Shown here piece after piece: positions 17,070 to 26,338 of a stretch of 43,710 bases of DNA. The notes beneath the pieces are model-generated. The model saw only the letters and a program-made list of their open reading frames with translations, was not told the DNA's origin and made no database searches. The DNA lies in contig CALXMK010000024.1 of NCBI GenBank assembly GCA_944389455.1, positions 1 through 43,710 on the forward strand, read 5' to 3'. This DNA comes from an uncultured Verrucomicrobiota bacterium. GTDB lineage: Bacteria > Verrucomicrobiota > Verrucomicrobiia > Limisphaerales > UBA1412. The translations under genes and the position numbers were made by a program. How positions within the stretch are numbered: position 1 is the stretch's first letter; the number at the start of each line of letters is the position of its first letter.

Positions 17070-17899
17070 GATTCTTGCTCGCTAAAAGGGAGGACAGGTG
17101 GAATGGGAGATTTTTCCATTTTTTCTTTTATTTTTGCAGGGGAGGATTCTGTTTCTTCTCCTTTATCAGGTGCAGATGAAACGGAGGATTCTTGATCCAG
17201 GAGTTCTATTTCGACCCGAGTACTCATGTCTTGGGCAAAGTTATCCATCTCAACATTAAATTGCCGCAGAAAGTTAAGCAAAATGTTATATCCGAACATG
17301 GAGGGGATCGCAACTAGGAGCCCTCCTACAGTAGCGATAAGAGCTCCTGCCACGCCTGGAGCCATTGTAGCCAAGTCTGCACTGCCCTTGGCTCCAACAT
17401 AACTGAAAGCGCTCATGACTCCCCATACGGTGCCAAGTAATCCAATAAAGGGAGAACCGGTGACGGCTAAGGCAAGGTAAACCAGTTTGGATTCAAGCCG
17501 AAGCGATTCATTAGCCACGGCTTGTTCTAAGGTTCTTTCAACAGGTTTAATATGAAGAATTTTTCCATTATTGTGGGGATTAACCTGGAGTTGTTTATCG
17601 ATTTCGGTACAGGTTTGCTGATAGATATTAAAGAGTGGACATCCTTCTGCTTCCAGTTTGCGTTTATGAAAGTCCAGAACGTTTGCTTGGCGTTGGTATT
17701 CCTCCAGAAAGAAACTGTTGAGCTTGCGTGCACGACGCATCTGAACAATTTTAGCAGCCATGATAGACCATGCAATAATGGATGCGCACATCAGAAAAAT
17801 CAAAACTCCCTTTGTTTCTAATGTAGCTTGGTTCCAGATATAGATTAAATCGGGTTCAACGTGGGAAACCGAGGCTAATATAAAAAAATCGTTCAACAT
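17066..17899 (-). CDS. tolQ: TolQ/ExbB-type proton channel subunit
   Basis: The 277-residue inner-membrane protein has three membrane segments, near residues 34-54, 148-170 and 183-210. The family signature GLLGTVWGVMSAF precedes ATMAPGVAGALIATVGGLLVAIPS. It forms the pentameric channel around TolR. It is the first gene of the operon, and the start (ATG at 17899) follows a purine-rich AGAAGAGAAGAG stretch. Oddities are a longer cytoplasmic loop between TM1 and TM2, and a ~50-residue Ser/Glu/Lys/Pro-rich tail after the usual end of the family (from about LLDQESS to SEQES). The tail looks disordered. The gene for the thioesterase YbgC, often first in this operon, is missing. Confidence 0.93.
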   Translation of the reverse strand: MLNDFFILASVSHVEPDLIYIWNQATLETKGVLIFLMCASIIAWSIMAAKIVQMRRARKLNSFFLEEYQRQANVLDFHKRKLEAEGCPLFNIYQQTCTEIDKQLQVNPHNNGKILHIKPVERTLEQAVANESLRLESKLVYLALAVTGSPFIGLLGTVWGVMSAFSYVGAKGSADLATMAPGVAGALIATVGGLLVAIPSMFGYNILLNFLRQFNVEMDNFAQDMSTRVEIELLDQESSVSSAPDKGEETESSPAKIKEKMEKSPIPPVLPFSEQES

Positions 17900-17931
17900 C
17901 TCTTCTCTTCTATTTGCAGAGACCTGTTCTT

Positions 17932-17960
17932 TTGATAATAAAAAAAAGAGTATCCGTCAA
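17932..17960 (-). promoter_or_regulatory. tolQ: Candidate promoter of the tol-pal operon
   Basis: On the minus strand TTGACG (17960-17955) is followed 17 nt later by TATCAA (17937-17932), about 33 bases before the tolQ start. The -35 is good and the -10 is poor. The AT-rich surroundings make chance matches common. Confidence 0.35.
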
Positions 17961-18141
17961 AGACAAATCGTGGATTATTTAAAAAATTTTTGCACCTTTT
18001 TAGAAAAGAAGATTTTACTGTTTTTGATTCTCTTTATCCTCATCATATCAGAAAACACTCGAAGTTATTACGGTACATTTTTAGAGCTTTATTTTTGTAC
18101 TTTATCTTTTTTTAAATAATTAAATAAAACTTGTTTGAAAA

Positions 18142-19155
18142 TTAGTGCTGTTCGATGACATGGGTTGCTGATACAGAGTTTTCTGAGCCGGTGCCCCAAT
18201 ACCAATATAAAAAGGTTTGCATCATACTCCAATATTCTATTTTGTTTTCTTCTAGATCAATGGGAAAATAAAGGTCTTTACTCATTACAATGCCGTCTCC
18301 GGCACAATAACCAAAATAATCCCCCTTAGGATTATTGAGTTTTTCGGTAACATCTACTGGGATCCATCCATATTTTTCCAAAAGGAAGTCACTCCATACA
18401 TGATAAGTTCCATTGGGGCGAATTGTGATAATATGTCTGGAGGGGATATTTTTATAACGTAGCAATGAAACATAAATTGAAGTTAAGTTGCCGCAATCTC
18501 CACCCCCATTCTTCAGAATATCAGCTAGTGGATGTATTCCTGTATTCGGATTTAAATATTGGTAATTGCTCGCAACGTATTCATAACATTTCTTTGCATA
18601 ATCCAGAATATTGGAAGAAGAATCCCATATTTGGTTTCCGATTTTTACAATATGCGGGTTGGTTGGATCTACATATTCTCCTCTTTTCCCCAGAAATCTT
18701 TTATATTCAGTGCTTTGTTTATCATAAGGATATATCTCTGTGATTTTCTCAAAATCGAATCTAATAGGATACAACCGTATTTCAAAAGTTTCAGATAGAA
18801 CATAGGAGTTACTTTTTTGGGGAGTATTATTTACAGTCAAAAAGATATAGGAATTATCACTATCTGCTATATTACAAATAGTTCCGTCAGAAATGGTTAA
18901 GTTCTTAACTGTTTGATATTCATTGCAGACAGGGACAGGCAAGAGAGTAATCAGTTTTTCTATATTTGCATTGCTATTATAAACCATAACTTTATTTGTT
19001 ATTTTATAATGAGTGGATTGTGAAGAAGATGACTTTAAGTTCTTATCTTTTGATAAAGATGTTTTTGGTGTATCTATAGTCATCGAATTGCATAGACAAA
19101 CTGTAAGGACCAAAATTATTCCAGATATAATTGAAATTGAGGAGAGCAATTTCAT
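18142..19155 (-). CDS. Transglutaminase-like exported protein
   Basis: The 337-residue protein has a hydrophobic N-terminus (about 5-24, ISGIILVLTVCLCNS) that is either a signal peptide or a lipoprotein signal; Cys residues 20 and 22 are candidates. The C-terminal half holds a transglutaminase-like core with its probable triad: Cys in GGGDCGNLTSIYVSLLR (about 218), His in YHVWSD (about 252) and Asp in WIPVDVT (about 265). Bacterial members are mostly cysteine proteases or amidases, not crosslinkers, and many act on cell-wall or surface peptides. The substrate is unknown. The gene stands alone between tol-pal and the efflux operon. It is visibly more AT-rich than its neighbours, with AT-rich gaps on both sides, which may indicate later acquisition. 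Confidence 0.8.
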   Translation of the reverse strand: MKLLSSISIISGIILVLTVCLCNSMTIDTPKTSLSKDKNLKSSSSQSTHYKITNKVMVYNSNANIEKLITLLPVPVCNEYQTVKNLTISDGTICNIADSDNSYIFLTVNNTPQKSNSYVLSETFEIRLYPIRFDFEKITEIYPYDKQSTEYKRFLGKRGEYVDPTNPHIVKIGNQIWDSSSNILDYAKKCYEYVASNYQYLNPNTGIHPLADILKNGGGDCGNLTSIYVSLLRYKNIPSRHIITIRPNGTYHVWSDFLLEKYGWIPVDVTEKLNNPKGDYFGYCAGDGIVMSKDLYFPIDLEENKIEYWSMMQTFLYWYWGTGSENSVSATHVIEQH

Positions 19156-19591
19156 TATTTTAGAAGTGTAATGAATATTCTGTTGTTTTCCAAGAAAAGT
19201 ATTTGTTCACATTAAATTTTTACTTAAGAACTTTGTATCAGAATGTTTTTGTCAAATAGGAGTGATATGTCAGAAGTAATATTTCTCATTATTTATATTA
19301 ATAAAAATTATTAATATATTAAAATAAGATAAATTGATGAATTTACAATTTGCTTTGAGTTGAGATAAAATTTCAAAAATCCATAATGAATATTGCCAGA
19401 GTAGTTTCTCTTTATTTTAAGAAGAATAAATAATTCATGTAATGGTATATAATATGCATATAAAACGAACTGAACGTGAGAAATCTGTGTTATGATTAAT
19501 TTGAAAAATATTATTTTGTTTTTCCTTTACAATCATTTGTTCTAAGTTAAGATACAACAGTCTTCTACAATATGGTAGAGCATGTATAAAT
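19156..19591. other. AT-rich divergent gap upstream of the RND operon
   Basis: This gap must hold the promoters for the transglutaminase-like gene (-) and the efflux operon (+). A short inverted repeat TCTAC/GTAGA (19564-19568 with 19575-19579), 12 bases before the adaptor start, could be an operator, but it is weak. I see no ORF, no RNA gene and no metal-sensor gene nearby. Confidence 0.35.
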
Positions 19592-20728
19592 ATGAAGAAG
19601 ATAGTATTGATTACATGGATACTCGGAATGGCATTAATGACCTCCTCTTGCAGAAAGGAAGTTCTATCTGATCATCAAATTGAAGTGGATTCGGCAGAAG
19701 AAGTTCATACGGAAGAAATCGTATTTAGTCCGGAGGATGCTAAGGCGGCAGGAGTTGTTTCTGAGCCGGTTGTGTCCGGAGAGTTTTATGGGGTGATTCC
19801 TGTAGGAGGTCAAATTTTGGAGGCTCCCGGGGATTCGGTTACTTTGACGGCACAGGTTCCTGGGATTATTTCTTTTGTTCAGCCAATAACTGAGGGAATG
19901 AGGATAGAGAAGGAGTCTTCTGTCTTTGTAATTTCCAGTTCACATTTGCAGGATGGAGATCCAGCCCAGAGGGCTCGTATTGTTTATGAAGCTGCTCTCA
20001 GAGAATACGAGAGGGGATTAGAATTGGTGAAAGATAAAATTATTTCTGAGAAGGAATTTAATTCTATTCGCACAGATTATGAGAATGCACGTCTTTCTTA
20101 CGAGGCGATTGGCAGATATGCTGCCGGGGGAGTTGAGATAAAGTCTCCTACGGAAGGTTATGTGAAAGATTGCTTAATTAAGGAGGGAGATTACGTCCAG
20201 TTGGGACAGCCGTTGATGAGCGTTATTCGAAATCAGCGTTTGCAGCTGAGGGCGGATTTGCCGGAGCGTCATTATGGAGCAATTGAGAAAATCTCTTCAG
20301 CCAGATTTAAAACTTCTTATAGTGATGAGGTTTATGAGCTTGGCAAAATGGGAGGAAAATTAGTGGCATACGGCAGAAGTTCTGTGACGCAAGGGGGATT
20401 TATTCCCGTGACGTTTGAGTTTGATCATTTGCCTGGAATTATAACCGGATCATTTGCTGAAGTTTACTTATTGACGGAGAAGAGGAAGAATGTCATCACA
20501 CTGCCTTTAACGGCATTGACGGAGGAGCAAGGGATTTATTTTATTTATTTGCAGGTGGATGAATCGTGTTATGAGAAACGCTCAGTGGAATTGGGGCAGA
20601 ACGATGGAGAGCGAGTGGAAATTATAAAGGGTTTGGAAGGGGGAGAACAGGTAGTGGTTCAAGGAGCTATCCATGTGAGACTGGCTTCTTCCTCAGATAT
20701 AATTCCCGGCCATACCCATGAACATTAA
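19592..20728 (+). CDS. RND efflux periplasmic adaptor (CusB/CzcB-like lipoprotein)
   Basis: The 378-residue membrane-fusion protein has a lipoprotein signal (LMTSSC, Cys about 20). A split barrel-sandwich/lipoyl domain is formed by segments near residues 60-105 and 185-215 (VEIKSPTEGYVKDCLIKEGD). A short helical hairpin lies between them (about 125-175, ALREYERGLELVKDKIISEKE). A beta-barrel and membrane-proximal domain follow (ITLPLTALTEEQGIYFIYL, VELGQNDGERVEIIKGL). It ends with a His-rich tail (GHTHEH), common in metal-handling adaptors. It bridges the pump to the outer-membrane channel. It is the first gene of the three-gene operon, 18 bases before the pump gene. The metal is not certain; Cu/Ag or divalent ions are the likely range. 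Confidence 0.9.
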   Translation: MKKIVLITWILGMALMTSSCRKEVLSDHQIEVDSAEEVHTEEIVFSPEDAKAAGVVSEPVVSGEFYGVIPVGGQILEAPGDSVTLTAQVPGIISFVQPITEGMRIEKESSVFVISSSHLQDGDPAQRARIVYEAALREYERGLELVKDKIISEKEFNSIRTDYENARLSYEAIGRYAAGGVEIKSPTEGYVKDCLIKEGDYVQLGQPLMSVIRNQRLQLRADLPERHYGAIEKISSARFKTSYSDEVYELGKMGGKLVAYGRSSVTQGGFIPVTFEFDHLPGIITGSFAEVYLLTEKRKNVITLPLTALTEEQGIYFIYLQVDESCYEKRSVELGQNDGERVEIIKGLEGGEQVVVQGAIHVRLASSSDIIPGHTHEH

Positions 20729-20746
20729 TTTTAGAGGCGACTTATT

Positions 20747-23700
20747 ATGCTCAATAGAATAATACGGTTTTCTCTGGAAAATCGCCTTTTGATTCTTTCG
20801 GTGGCGATTTTATTGATTTTTAGCGGTATTTATACAGCTTATCGTACTGAGGTAGATGTTTTCCCTGATTTAACAGCTCCGACCGTTGTAGTGATGACGG
20901 AGGCGCCGGGAATGGCAGCTGAAGAGGTAGAACAGTTGGTGACATTTCCGATAGAAACAGGAGTTAATGGCGCAGCGCATGTCAGGAGACTTCGTTCTTC
21001 TTCCACGGCTGGATTTTCAATTGTCTGGGTTGAATTTGATTGGGACACGGATATTTATCAAGCTCGGCAGATTGTTTCAGAGAAATTGCTTATTGTTGCC
21101 GATGAGCTTCCTGAAAACGCAGGCAATCCTATTTTGGGCCCGCAATCTTCTATTTTAGGGGAGGTGCTGATTGTCGGATTGACAGCGGATAAGACATCGA
21201 TGTTGGAACTGCGTACTTTGGCGGATTGGGTCATCCGTCCCCGGCTTTTATCTACCGGAGGGGTGGCTCAGGTTGCTGTGCTCGGAGGAGATATTAAAGA
21301 GTATCAAATTCTGCTGCATCCGCAGAAGATGAAGCATTACGGAGTTTCATTGAAAGAAGTATTGGCGGCGGCTCAATCGATGAATCAAAATGTCAATGGA
21401 GGGGTCATTTATGAATATGCCAATGAATATATTGTGCGTGGAGTAGTTTCCACAGATAAGGTTCAAGAGATTGCGGAATCTCTTATTAAGATTTCATCTG
21501 AAGGAAAACCTATTTTGATGGAGGATGTTGCAGAGGTCAAAATAGGGGGACAGCAGCCCCGATTGGGATTGGCTTCGGAGCGCGGCAGACCGGCAGTTTT
21601 ACTGACGGTAACCAAACAGCCTAATACGGATACGATTGATCTGACTCATCGCCTGGAAGCGGCTCTTGCGGATTTGCAGAAGAACCTGCCGGAGGATGTC
21701 CGGGTTTCTACTGATAATTTCAAACAATCCCGTTTTATTGAGGCTTCTATCAGCAATATAAAACATGTGCTCTATGAGGGTGCGTTTTTTGTAATTGTGG
21801 TTTTATGTTTCTTTCTGGGTAATGTGAGGGCGACCTTGATTTCGTTAATTACATTGCCAATATCACTGTTATTTTCAATATTGGGATTGTATTGGATGGG
21901 GTTGAGTATCAATACGATGAGTTTAGGAGGAATGGCCATAGCGATTGGCTCTCTGGTGGATGATGCGATTGTGGATGTAGAGAATGTTTGGAAAAGACTG
22001 CGTGAGAACCAACAATTCCCTCCGGAAGAGAGAAAGCCTGTTTTAAGAGTTGTTTTTGATGCGTCACGAGAGGTGCGAATGCCTATTTTGAATTCGACTT
22101 TGATTATTATTGTCAGCTTTATTCCCCTATTTTTCCTGAGTGGAATGGAGGGGAGAATGCTTGTCCCTTTGGGGATTGCTTTCATAGCGGCATTGGTGGC
22201 ATCGACTTTGGTGGCTCTGACTTTGACTCCGGTATTATGCAGTTATCTTTTGAACGGCAGGAAGAGAGATGGTCGGGTTGCTCAAGAGGCGCGTTTGGCT
22301 TCTTGGCTCAAGAAATATTATCGAAGCCTTTTGCTCTGGAGTTTAGATCATAAAAGGAGTGTTCTTAGTGTAGTTGCTTGTCTGTTTGCAATATCATTAG
22401 GAATGTTTTTTACTTTGGGACATAGTTTCTTGCCTCCTTTTAATGAGGGATCTTTCACCATTAATGTGAGCTCTTTGCCGGGAGTTTCATTAGAGGAATC
22501 CGATCGAATTGGTCAAAGAGCGGAGGAGATTTTGCTTTCCGTTCCGGAGGTTTTGACTGTTTCTCGTAAGACAGGGAGAGCAGAGTTGGATGAACATGCT
22601 TTGGGAATTAATGTTTCAGAGATTGAAGTTCCTTTTGAATTGGATCAGAGGTCACGAGATGAAGTTTTGGAAGAGATCAGACATAAACTTTCGGTCTTGG
22701 CTGGGGCAAATATCGAAATTGGACAGCCTATTACACACCGAATTGATGCTATGCTGAGTGGAACCAGAGCCAGTATTGCCATTAAGCTCTTTGGGGATGA
22801 TCTTAATAAGATGTTTTCTTTGGGAAACCAGATTAAAGAGTTGATTCATACGGTGGAAGGCGTTGTGGATTTAAATGTGGAACAGCAGGTTGAACGGCCT
22901 GAACTGAAGATTGTTCCAAGACGTCAAATGCTAGCTCGATATGGGGTTTCTCTTGCAGATTTTAATGAATTTATTCGTGTTTATTTGGCGGGAGAAGTAG
23001 TTTCACAGGTGTATGAGCAGGGGAAGAGTTTTAATCTTGTTGTTCGTGCGAATGAGGATAGCCGAGGCAGGATTGAAGGCATAAAGGAGTTGTTCATCGA
23101 TACTCCATTTGGAACCAAGGTTTCATTGGAGAGTATTGCCGAGGTAGTTTCTGCTGCTGGGCCCAATACAATTAATCGAGAGAATGTTAAGCGTAAGATT
23201 GTCATTTCAGCTAATGCCAGCGGACGTGATCTGAGAAGTATTGTCAACGATATTCAAGCAAGAATCGAACAGGATATTCATTTGCCGGAGGGATATTATA
23301 TAGAGTATGGAGGACAGTTTGAAAGTGAGCGTCATGCTAGTCGAATATTGTTTTTGGCATCGCTGCTGAGTGTTTTTATTATATTCCTGATTCTTTATAT
23401 GGAGTTTAAGAATGCTAAGGAGAGCGCAGTTATCTTGCTCAATTTACCGTTGGCGTTGATTGGTGGGATTTTTAGTTTGGTTTTAACTTCCGGAGAAGTG
23501 AGTATTCCAGCTATTATCGGTTTTATTTCTCTTTTTGGCATTGCCACCCGCAACGGAATGCTGCTGATTAATCGCTATAATGCCTTGGATGCAGAGAGAA
23601 ACTATTCCCTGAGGGAGAGTGTTCTTAAAGGTTCTATGGATCGTTTTAACCCGATTTTGATGACAGCACTCTGTTCTGCGTTGGCATTGATTCCTTTGGC

Positions 23701-23869
23701 TCTCAGAGGAGATTTAGCTGGAAATGAGATTCAAAGTCCTATGGCCAAAGTAATTTTGGGGGGACTCCTGACATCTACGTTTCTCAATGCTTTTATTATT
23801 CCATGTGTTTATGAATGGATGCACAGAAGAAGATTTAACTCAAAGAGTATTCAATTAGACGAGAAATGA
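20747..23869 (+). CDS. Heavy-metal RND efflux pump (CusA/CzcA family)
   Basis: The 1040-residue inner-membrane pump has the RND layout: TM1 at residues 13-30, a large periplasmic loop, a TM2-6 block at about 335-490, TM7 at about 540, a second loop, and TM8-12 from about 865 to the end. HME-family motifs include DVFPDLTAPTVVVMTEAPG near the N-terminus and VEQLVTFPIETGVNGA. The TM4 segment reads GMAIAIGSLVDDAIVDVEN. The first Asp of the CzcA relay (DFG..VDGA..EN) is replaced by Ala, as in CusA-type pumps, while the VD Asp and the Glu of VEN remain and extra Asp residues are present. It works with the adaptor and channel on either side; its stop overlaps the next gene's start. The substrate metal cannot be fixed from sequence alone. 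Confidence 0.93.
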   Translation: MLNRIIRFSLENRLLILSVAILLIFSGIYTAYRTEVDVFPDLTAPTVVVMTEAPGMAAEEVEQLVTFPIETGVNGAAHVRRLRSSSTAGFSIVWVEFDWDTDIYQARQIVSEKLLIVADELPENAGNPILGPQSSILGEVLIVGLTADKTSMLELRTLADWVIRPRLLSTGGVAQVAVLGGDIKEYQILLHPQKMKHYGVSLKEVLAAAQSMNQNVNGGVIYEYANEYIVRGVVSTDKVQEIAESLIKISSEGKPILMEDVAEVKIGGQQPRLGLASERGRPAVLLTVTKQPNTDTIDLTHRLEAALADLQKNLPEDVRVSTDNFKQSRFIEASISNIKHVLYEGAFFVIVVLCFFLGNVRATLISLITLPISLLFSILGLYWMGLSINTMSLGGMAIAIGSLVDDAIVDVENVWKRLRENQQFPPEERKPVLRVVFDASREVRMPILNSTLIIIVSFIPLFFLSGMEGRMLVPLGIAFIAALVASTLVALTLTPVLCSYLLNGRKRDGRVAQEARLASWLKKYYRSLLLWSLDHKRSVLSVVACLFAISLGMFFTLGHSFLPPFNEGSFTINVSSLPGVSLEESDRIGQRAEEILLSVPEVLTVSRKTGRAELDEHALGINVSEIEVPFELDQRSRDEVLEEIRHKLSVLAGANIEIGQPITHRIDAMLSGTRASIAIKLFGDDLNKMFSLGNQIKELIHTVEGVVDLNVEQQVERPELKIVPRRQMLARYGVSLADFNEFIRVYLAGEVVSQVYEQGKSFNLVVRANEDSRGRIEGIKELFIDTPFGTKVSLESIAEVVSAAGPNTINRENVKRKIVISANASGRDLRSIVNDIQARIEQDIHLPEGYYIEYGGQFESERHASRILFLASLLSVFIIFLILYMEFKNAKESAVILLNLPLALIGGIFSLVLTSGEVSIPAIIGFISLFGIATRNGMLLINRYNALDAERNYSLRESVLKGSMDRFNPILMTALCSALALIPLALRGDLAGNEIQSPMAKVILGGLLTSTFLNAFIIPCVYEWMHRRRFNSKSIQLDEK

Positions 23870-25053
23870 AAAAGATATGGATCTGTGCCTTGGGGTTGCT
23901 GTGTGTTTTGGTTTCGTATGCTCAAGATACGCGGACCGAGGATATTCAGGGGATTCTGCGAACCGTGGAGCAGAATAATATAGATTTACAGGCATTGAGA
24001 CAGCTCAATAGAGCGGCCGGATTGGATGTAGAATTTCAGAATATGCTTACTGATCCCACGGTGGAGTATAGTCCTTTTTTCCAAAACGGAGTGGGAGGAG
24101 TAGCCAGTTCAGAATTTATTTTGAGGCAAAGTTTTGATTTTCCTACTCTCTATTTGGCCCGCAATAAATCTACTGATATATGGATAGAGACTTTAGAGCT
24201 TCAATATCAAGGGGCACGTCAGGATATCTTGCTTCAAGCAAAACAGTTGTGCTTGGATCTGATTTATCAGAACCAGGTTTTGGAACTGCTTCAGCGGCGT
24301 ATGAAAAACGCAGAATCGCTCCGGGAGCTCAGCAATAAACGCTTAGAGAAAGGGGCGGGAACTTTGTTGGATGTGAATAAAGTGAAGATGGAGTTGATGA
24401 AAATTCAATCTGAAACGGTTCAGGCTGAGACAGCTCGTCAGAATGCTTTGGAGTCATTGAGAATATTGAATGGGAATCAGGCAATAGAATTTGATTCTGT
24501 GAAATATGAGTTTACAGAGCCTGCCGAAGATGATAGTTCACTCTATAATAGAATAGTGGCAGAGGATTATGGAATCCGTACAACCCAGTCTGCGGAGCGT
24601 GTGGCCTATCAGAATGTGAAAATTAGTAAACAGGGGTGGCTTCCTAAATTGGATTTAGGCTATCGCCGTAATACGAGTATGGATGAAGAGAGCAACGGCT
24701 TTTTGGTGGGAATATCAATTCCGCTTTTCTCACCACGCAATAGAATTAAAGCTGCTCAAGCCCAATATGAAGCGGCTCGTTTGCAAGGAGAACAGGCAAG
24801 GATTTTAGCGGAATCACAATCTCGATCTAGGATAAATGAGATGAGACAGCTTCAATCTGCACTTGAAGTTTATGACCCGGAGCTGATGAATCAAATGTTG
24901 GAGCTTTTGCGCAGTTCATTGGAAAAGGGGGAAATTTCCATGATTGATTATTATACAGAAGCTGACGGAGTTTATCAGAATTTGCAGAATTATATGAATC
25001 TTAGCCGTCAATATCAAGGGATTATAGCGGATATTTATAAATTTGATTTATAA
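23866..25053 (+). CDS. TolC-family outer-membrane efflux channel (CusC/CzcC-like)
   Basis: The 395-residue protein has a signal peptide (MKKIWICALGLLCVLVSYAQ, cleavage near residue 20) and two OEP-type repeats of long amphipathic helices (about 30-215 and 225-395) rich in Gln, Glu, Leu and Arg. LSNKRLEKGAGTLLDVNKVKMEL and ISIPLFSPRNRIKAA are typical OEP segments. It forms the outer-membrane exit duct of the RND complex. Its ATG overlaps the pump stop by 4 bases (ATGA), so the two are translationally coupled. It is last in the operon, and no strong T-tailed hairpin was found directly after its stop. Confidence 0.9.
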   Translation: MKKIWICALGLLCVLVSYAQDTRTEDIQGILRTVEQNNIDLQALRQLNRAAGLDVEFQNMLTDPTVEYSPFFQNGVGGVASSEFILRQSFDFPTLYLARNKSTDIWIETLELQYQGARQDILLQAKQLCLDLIYQNQVLELLQRRMKNAESLRELSNKRLEKGAGTLLDVNKVKMELMKIQSETVQAETARQNALESLRILNGNQAIEFDSVKYEFTEPAEDDSSLYNRIVAEDYGIRTTQSAERVAYQNVKISKQGWLPKLDLGYRRNTSMDEESNGFLVGISIPLFSPRNRIKAAQAQYEAARLQGEQARILAESQSRSRINEMRQLQSALEVYDPELMNQMLELLRSSLEKGEISMIDYYTEADGVYQNLQNYMNLSRQYQGIIADIYKFDL

Positions 25054-25226
25054 GCTCCATGAGATATTATCTCCATGCTGCATTATTCAATGATTGAAAG
25101 GGAGAGCGTGGAGTGAGATAATAAGGGCACAGGGGAAGAGCGGCTTGTTTTTTCTCCTTTTGCAGGCGAAATTGAAGTAAAGCGCTTGTACTTTATTTTA
25201 CATATTGAATTTTATTTGGATTACTT
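25054..25226 (+). other. Gap with inverted repeat upstream of argC
   Basis: A long imperfect stem can form between TTATCTCCATGC near 25070 and GCGTGGAGTGAGATAA near 25105-25125 (7 bp plus 5 bp separated by a bulge). It could be a 3' structure of the efflux transcript or an argC leader. No T-run follows. The argC promoter is not clear to me. Confidence 0.3.
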
Positions 25227-26285
25227 ATGATCAAGGTTGCGATTGCGGGGGCCTCAGGGTATGCAGGGGAGGAATTAGTTAGACTTCTTCTTCGGCATCC
25301 TGAAGTAGAAATATCGGCGGTTACTTCACGGCAGCATGCCGGCAAAACGCTGGCTGAGGTTTTCCCCAAGTTTGGACATTTTGAGGCGGCACATCGGGTT
25401 CCTTTTATTTTGCCGGATGCGGAGGTGTTGGCAGATGAGGTGGAGTATACATTTTTAGCCTTGCCTCATGGGGTTGCGGCGGAATTAGCGGTTCCCCTTT
25501 TAGAGAAGGGATGCCGAGTGCTGGATTTAAGTGCGGATTTTCGTCTTCGTTCACCAGAGGTCTATAAGGAATTTTATGGGAAAGATCATCCGGCTCCGGA
25601 ACTGTTGAGTGAAGCGGTATATGGTCAGCCGGAGACGTATCGAGAGCAGATTCGTCAAGCTCGTTTGGTGGCCTGCGCAGGGTGTTATCCTACCAGTATT
25701 TTAGTGCCTACACTCCCGTTGCTGAAGAGTGGATTGATAGAGCCTCAAGGAATTATAGCCGATAGTTTGAGTGGCGTTTCTGGGGCTGGCCGTAAGGCGG
25801 ATTTGGGATATATTTACTGTGAGTGTAATGAGAGTGCTCGGCCCTACGGAATTCCGAAACATAGACATCTTTCCGAAATAGAACAGGAATTATCTTTAGC
25901 TGCCGGGGAAGAGGTTGTGATGCAGTTTACACCGCATTTGATTCCCTTGAATCGTGGTATTCTCACGACACTTTATCTGAATCCGATGATGGAAGTTCAT
26001 GATAAGGAGTCTGCTGCCGAGTTTTCATCCAAAGTAGAGGATGTTTATCGGCAGTTTTATGATCAGGAACCTTTTATTCGTATTGATGGAGATAGTGGTA
26101 TATTGCCGGATATTAAGAACGTTGTTATGAGCAATGTTATCGAATTGGGATGGAAGGTTGATCCTCGTACAGGAAGATTGTTGGTTCTGAGTACCATAGA
26201 TAATTTAATGAGGGGAGCCAGCGGTCAGGCAGTCCAGTGTATGAATTTAATGATGGGGCTTCCAGAGACTACGGGACTGATGTAA
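25227..26285 (+). CDS. argC: N-acetyl-gamma-glutamyl-phosphate reductase
   Basis: The 352-residue enzyme performs the NADPH-dependent reduction of N-acetylglutamyl phosphate to the semialdehyde, step 3 of arginine biosynthesis (cytoplasm). The N-terminal Rossmann motif GASGYAGEELVRLLLRHPE and the catalytic-Cys segment VACAGCYPTS (Cys about 150) are clear. GVSGAGRKAD and the active-site His region HRHLSEIEQEL follow, then FTPHLIPLNRGILTT. Length fits the long ArgC class. ATG at 25227 gives the canonical N-terminus (MIKVAIAGASG), with no Shine-Dalgarno. No other arg gene lies in this window, so the pathway is dispersed, unlike argC-J-B-D clusters. A small lipoprotein gene follows 53 bases downstream and shares the terminator. 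Confidence 0.97.
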   Translation: MIKVAIAGASGYAGEELVRLLLRHPEVEISAVTSRQHAGKTLAEVFPKFGHFEAAHRVPFILPDAEVLADEVEYTFLALPHGVAAELAVPLLEKGCRVLDLSADFRLRSPEVYKEFYGKDHPAPELLSEAVYGQPETYREQIRQARLVACAGCYPTSILVPTLPLLKSGLIEPQGIIADSLSGVSGAGRKADLGYIYCECNESARPYGIPKHRHLSEIEQELSLAAGEEVVMQFTPHLIPLNRGILTTLYLNPMMEVHDKESAAEFSSKVEDVYRQFYDQEPFIRIDGDSGILPDIKNVVMSNVIELGWKVDPRTGRLLVLSTIDNLMRGASGQAVQCMNLMMGLPETTGLM

Positions 26286-26338
26286 AAAGAGAGGTAGGAA
26301 AAATATTTTTCTTTACTGAAAAATGGGGAGTTTTTATA

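Noticed and set aside
17840..17862. parS-like TTCAACGTGGGAAAC in tolQ
   Set aside because: Several mismatches and wrong central spacing against the consensus; it lies within a conserved coding region and is probably chance.
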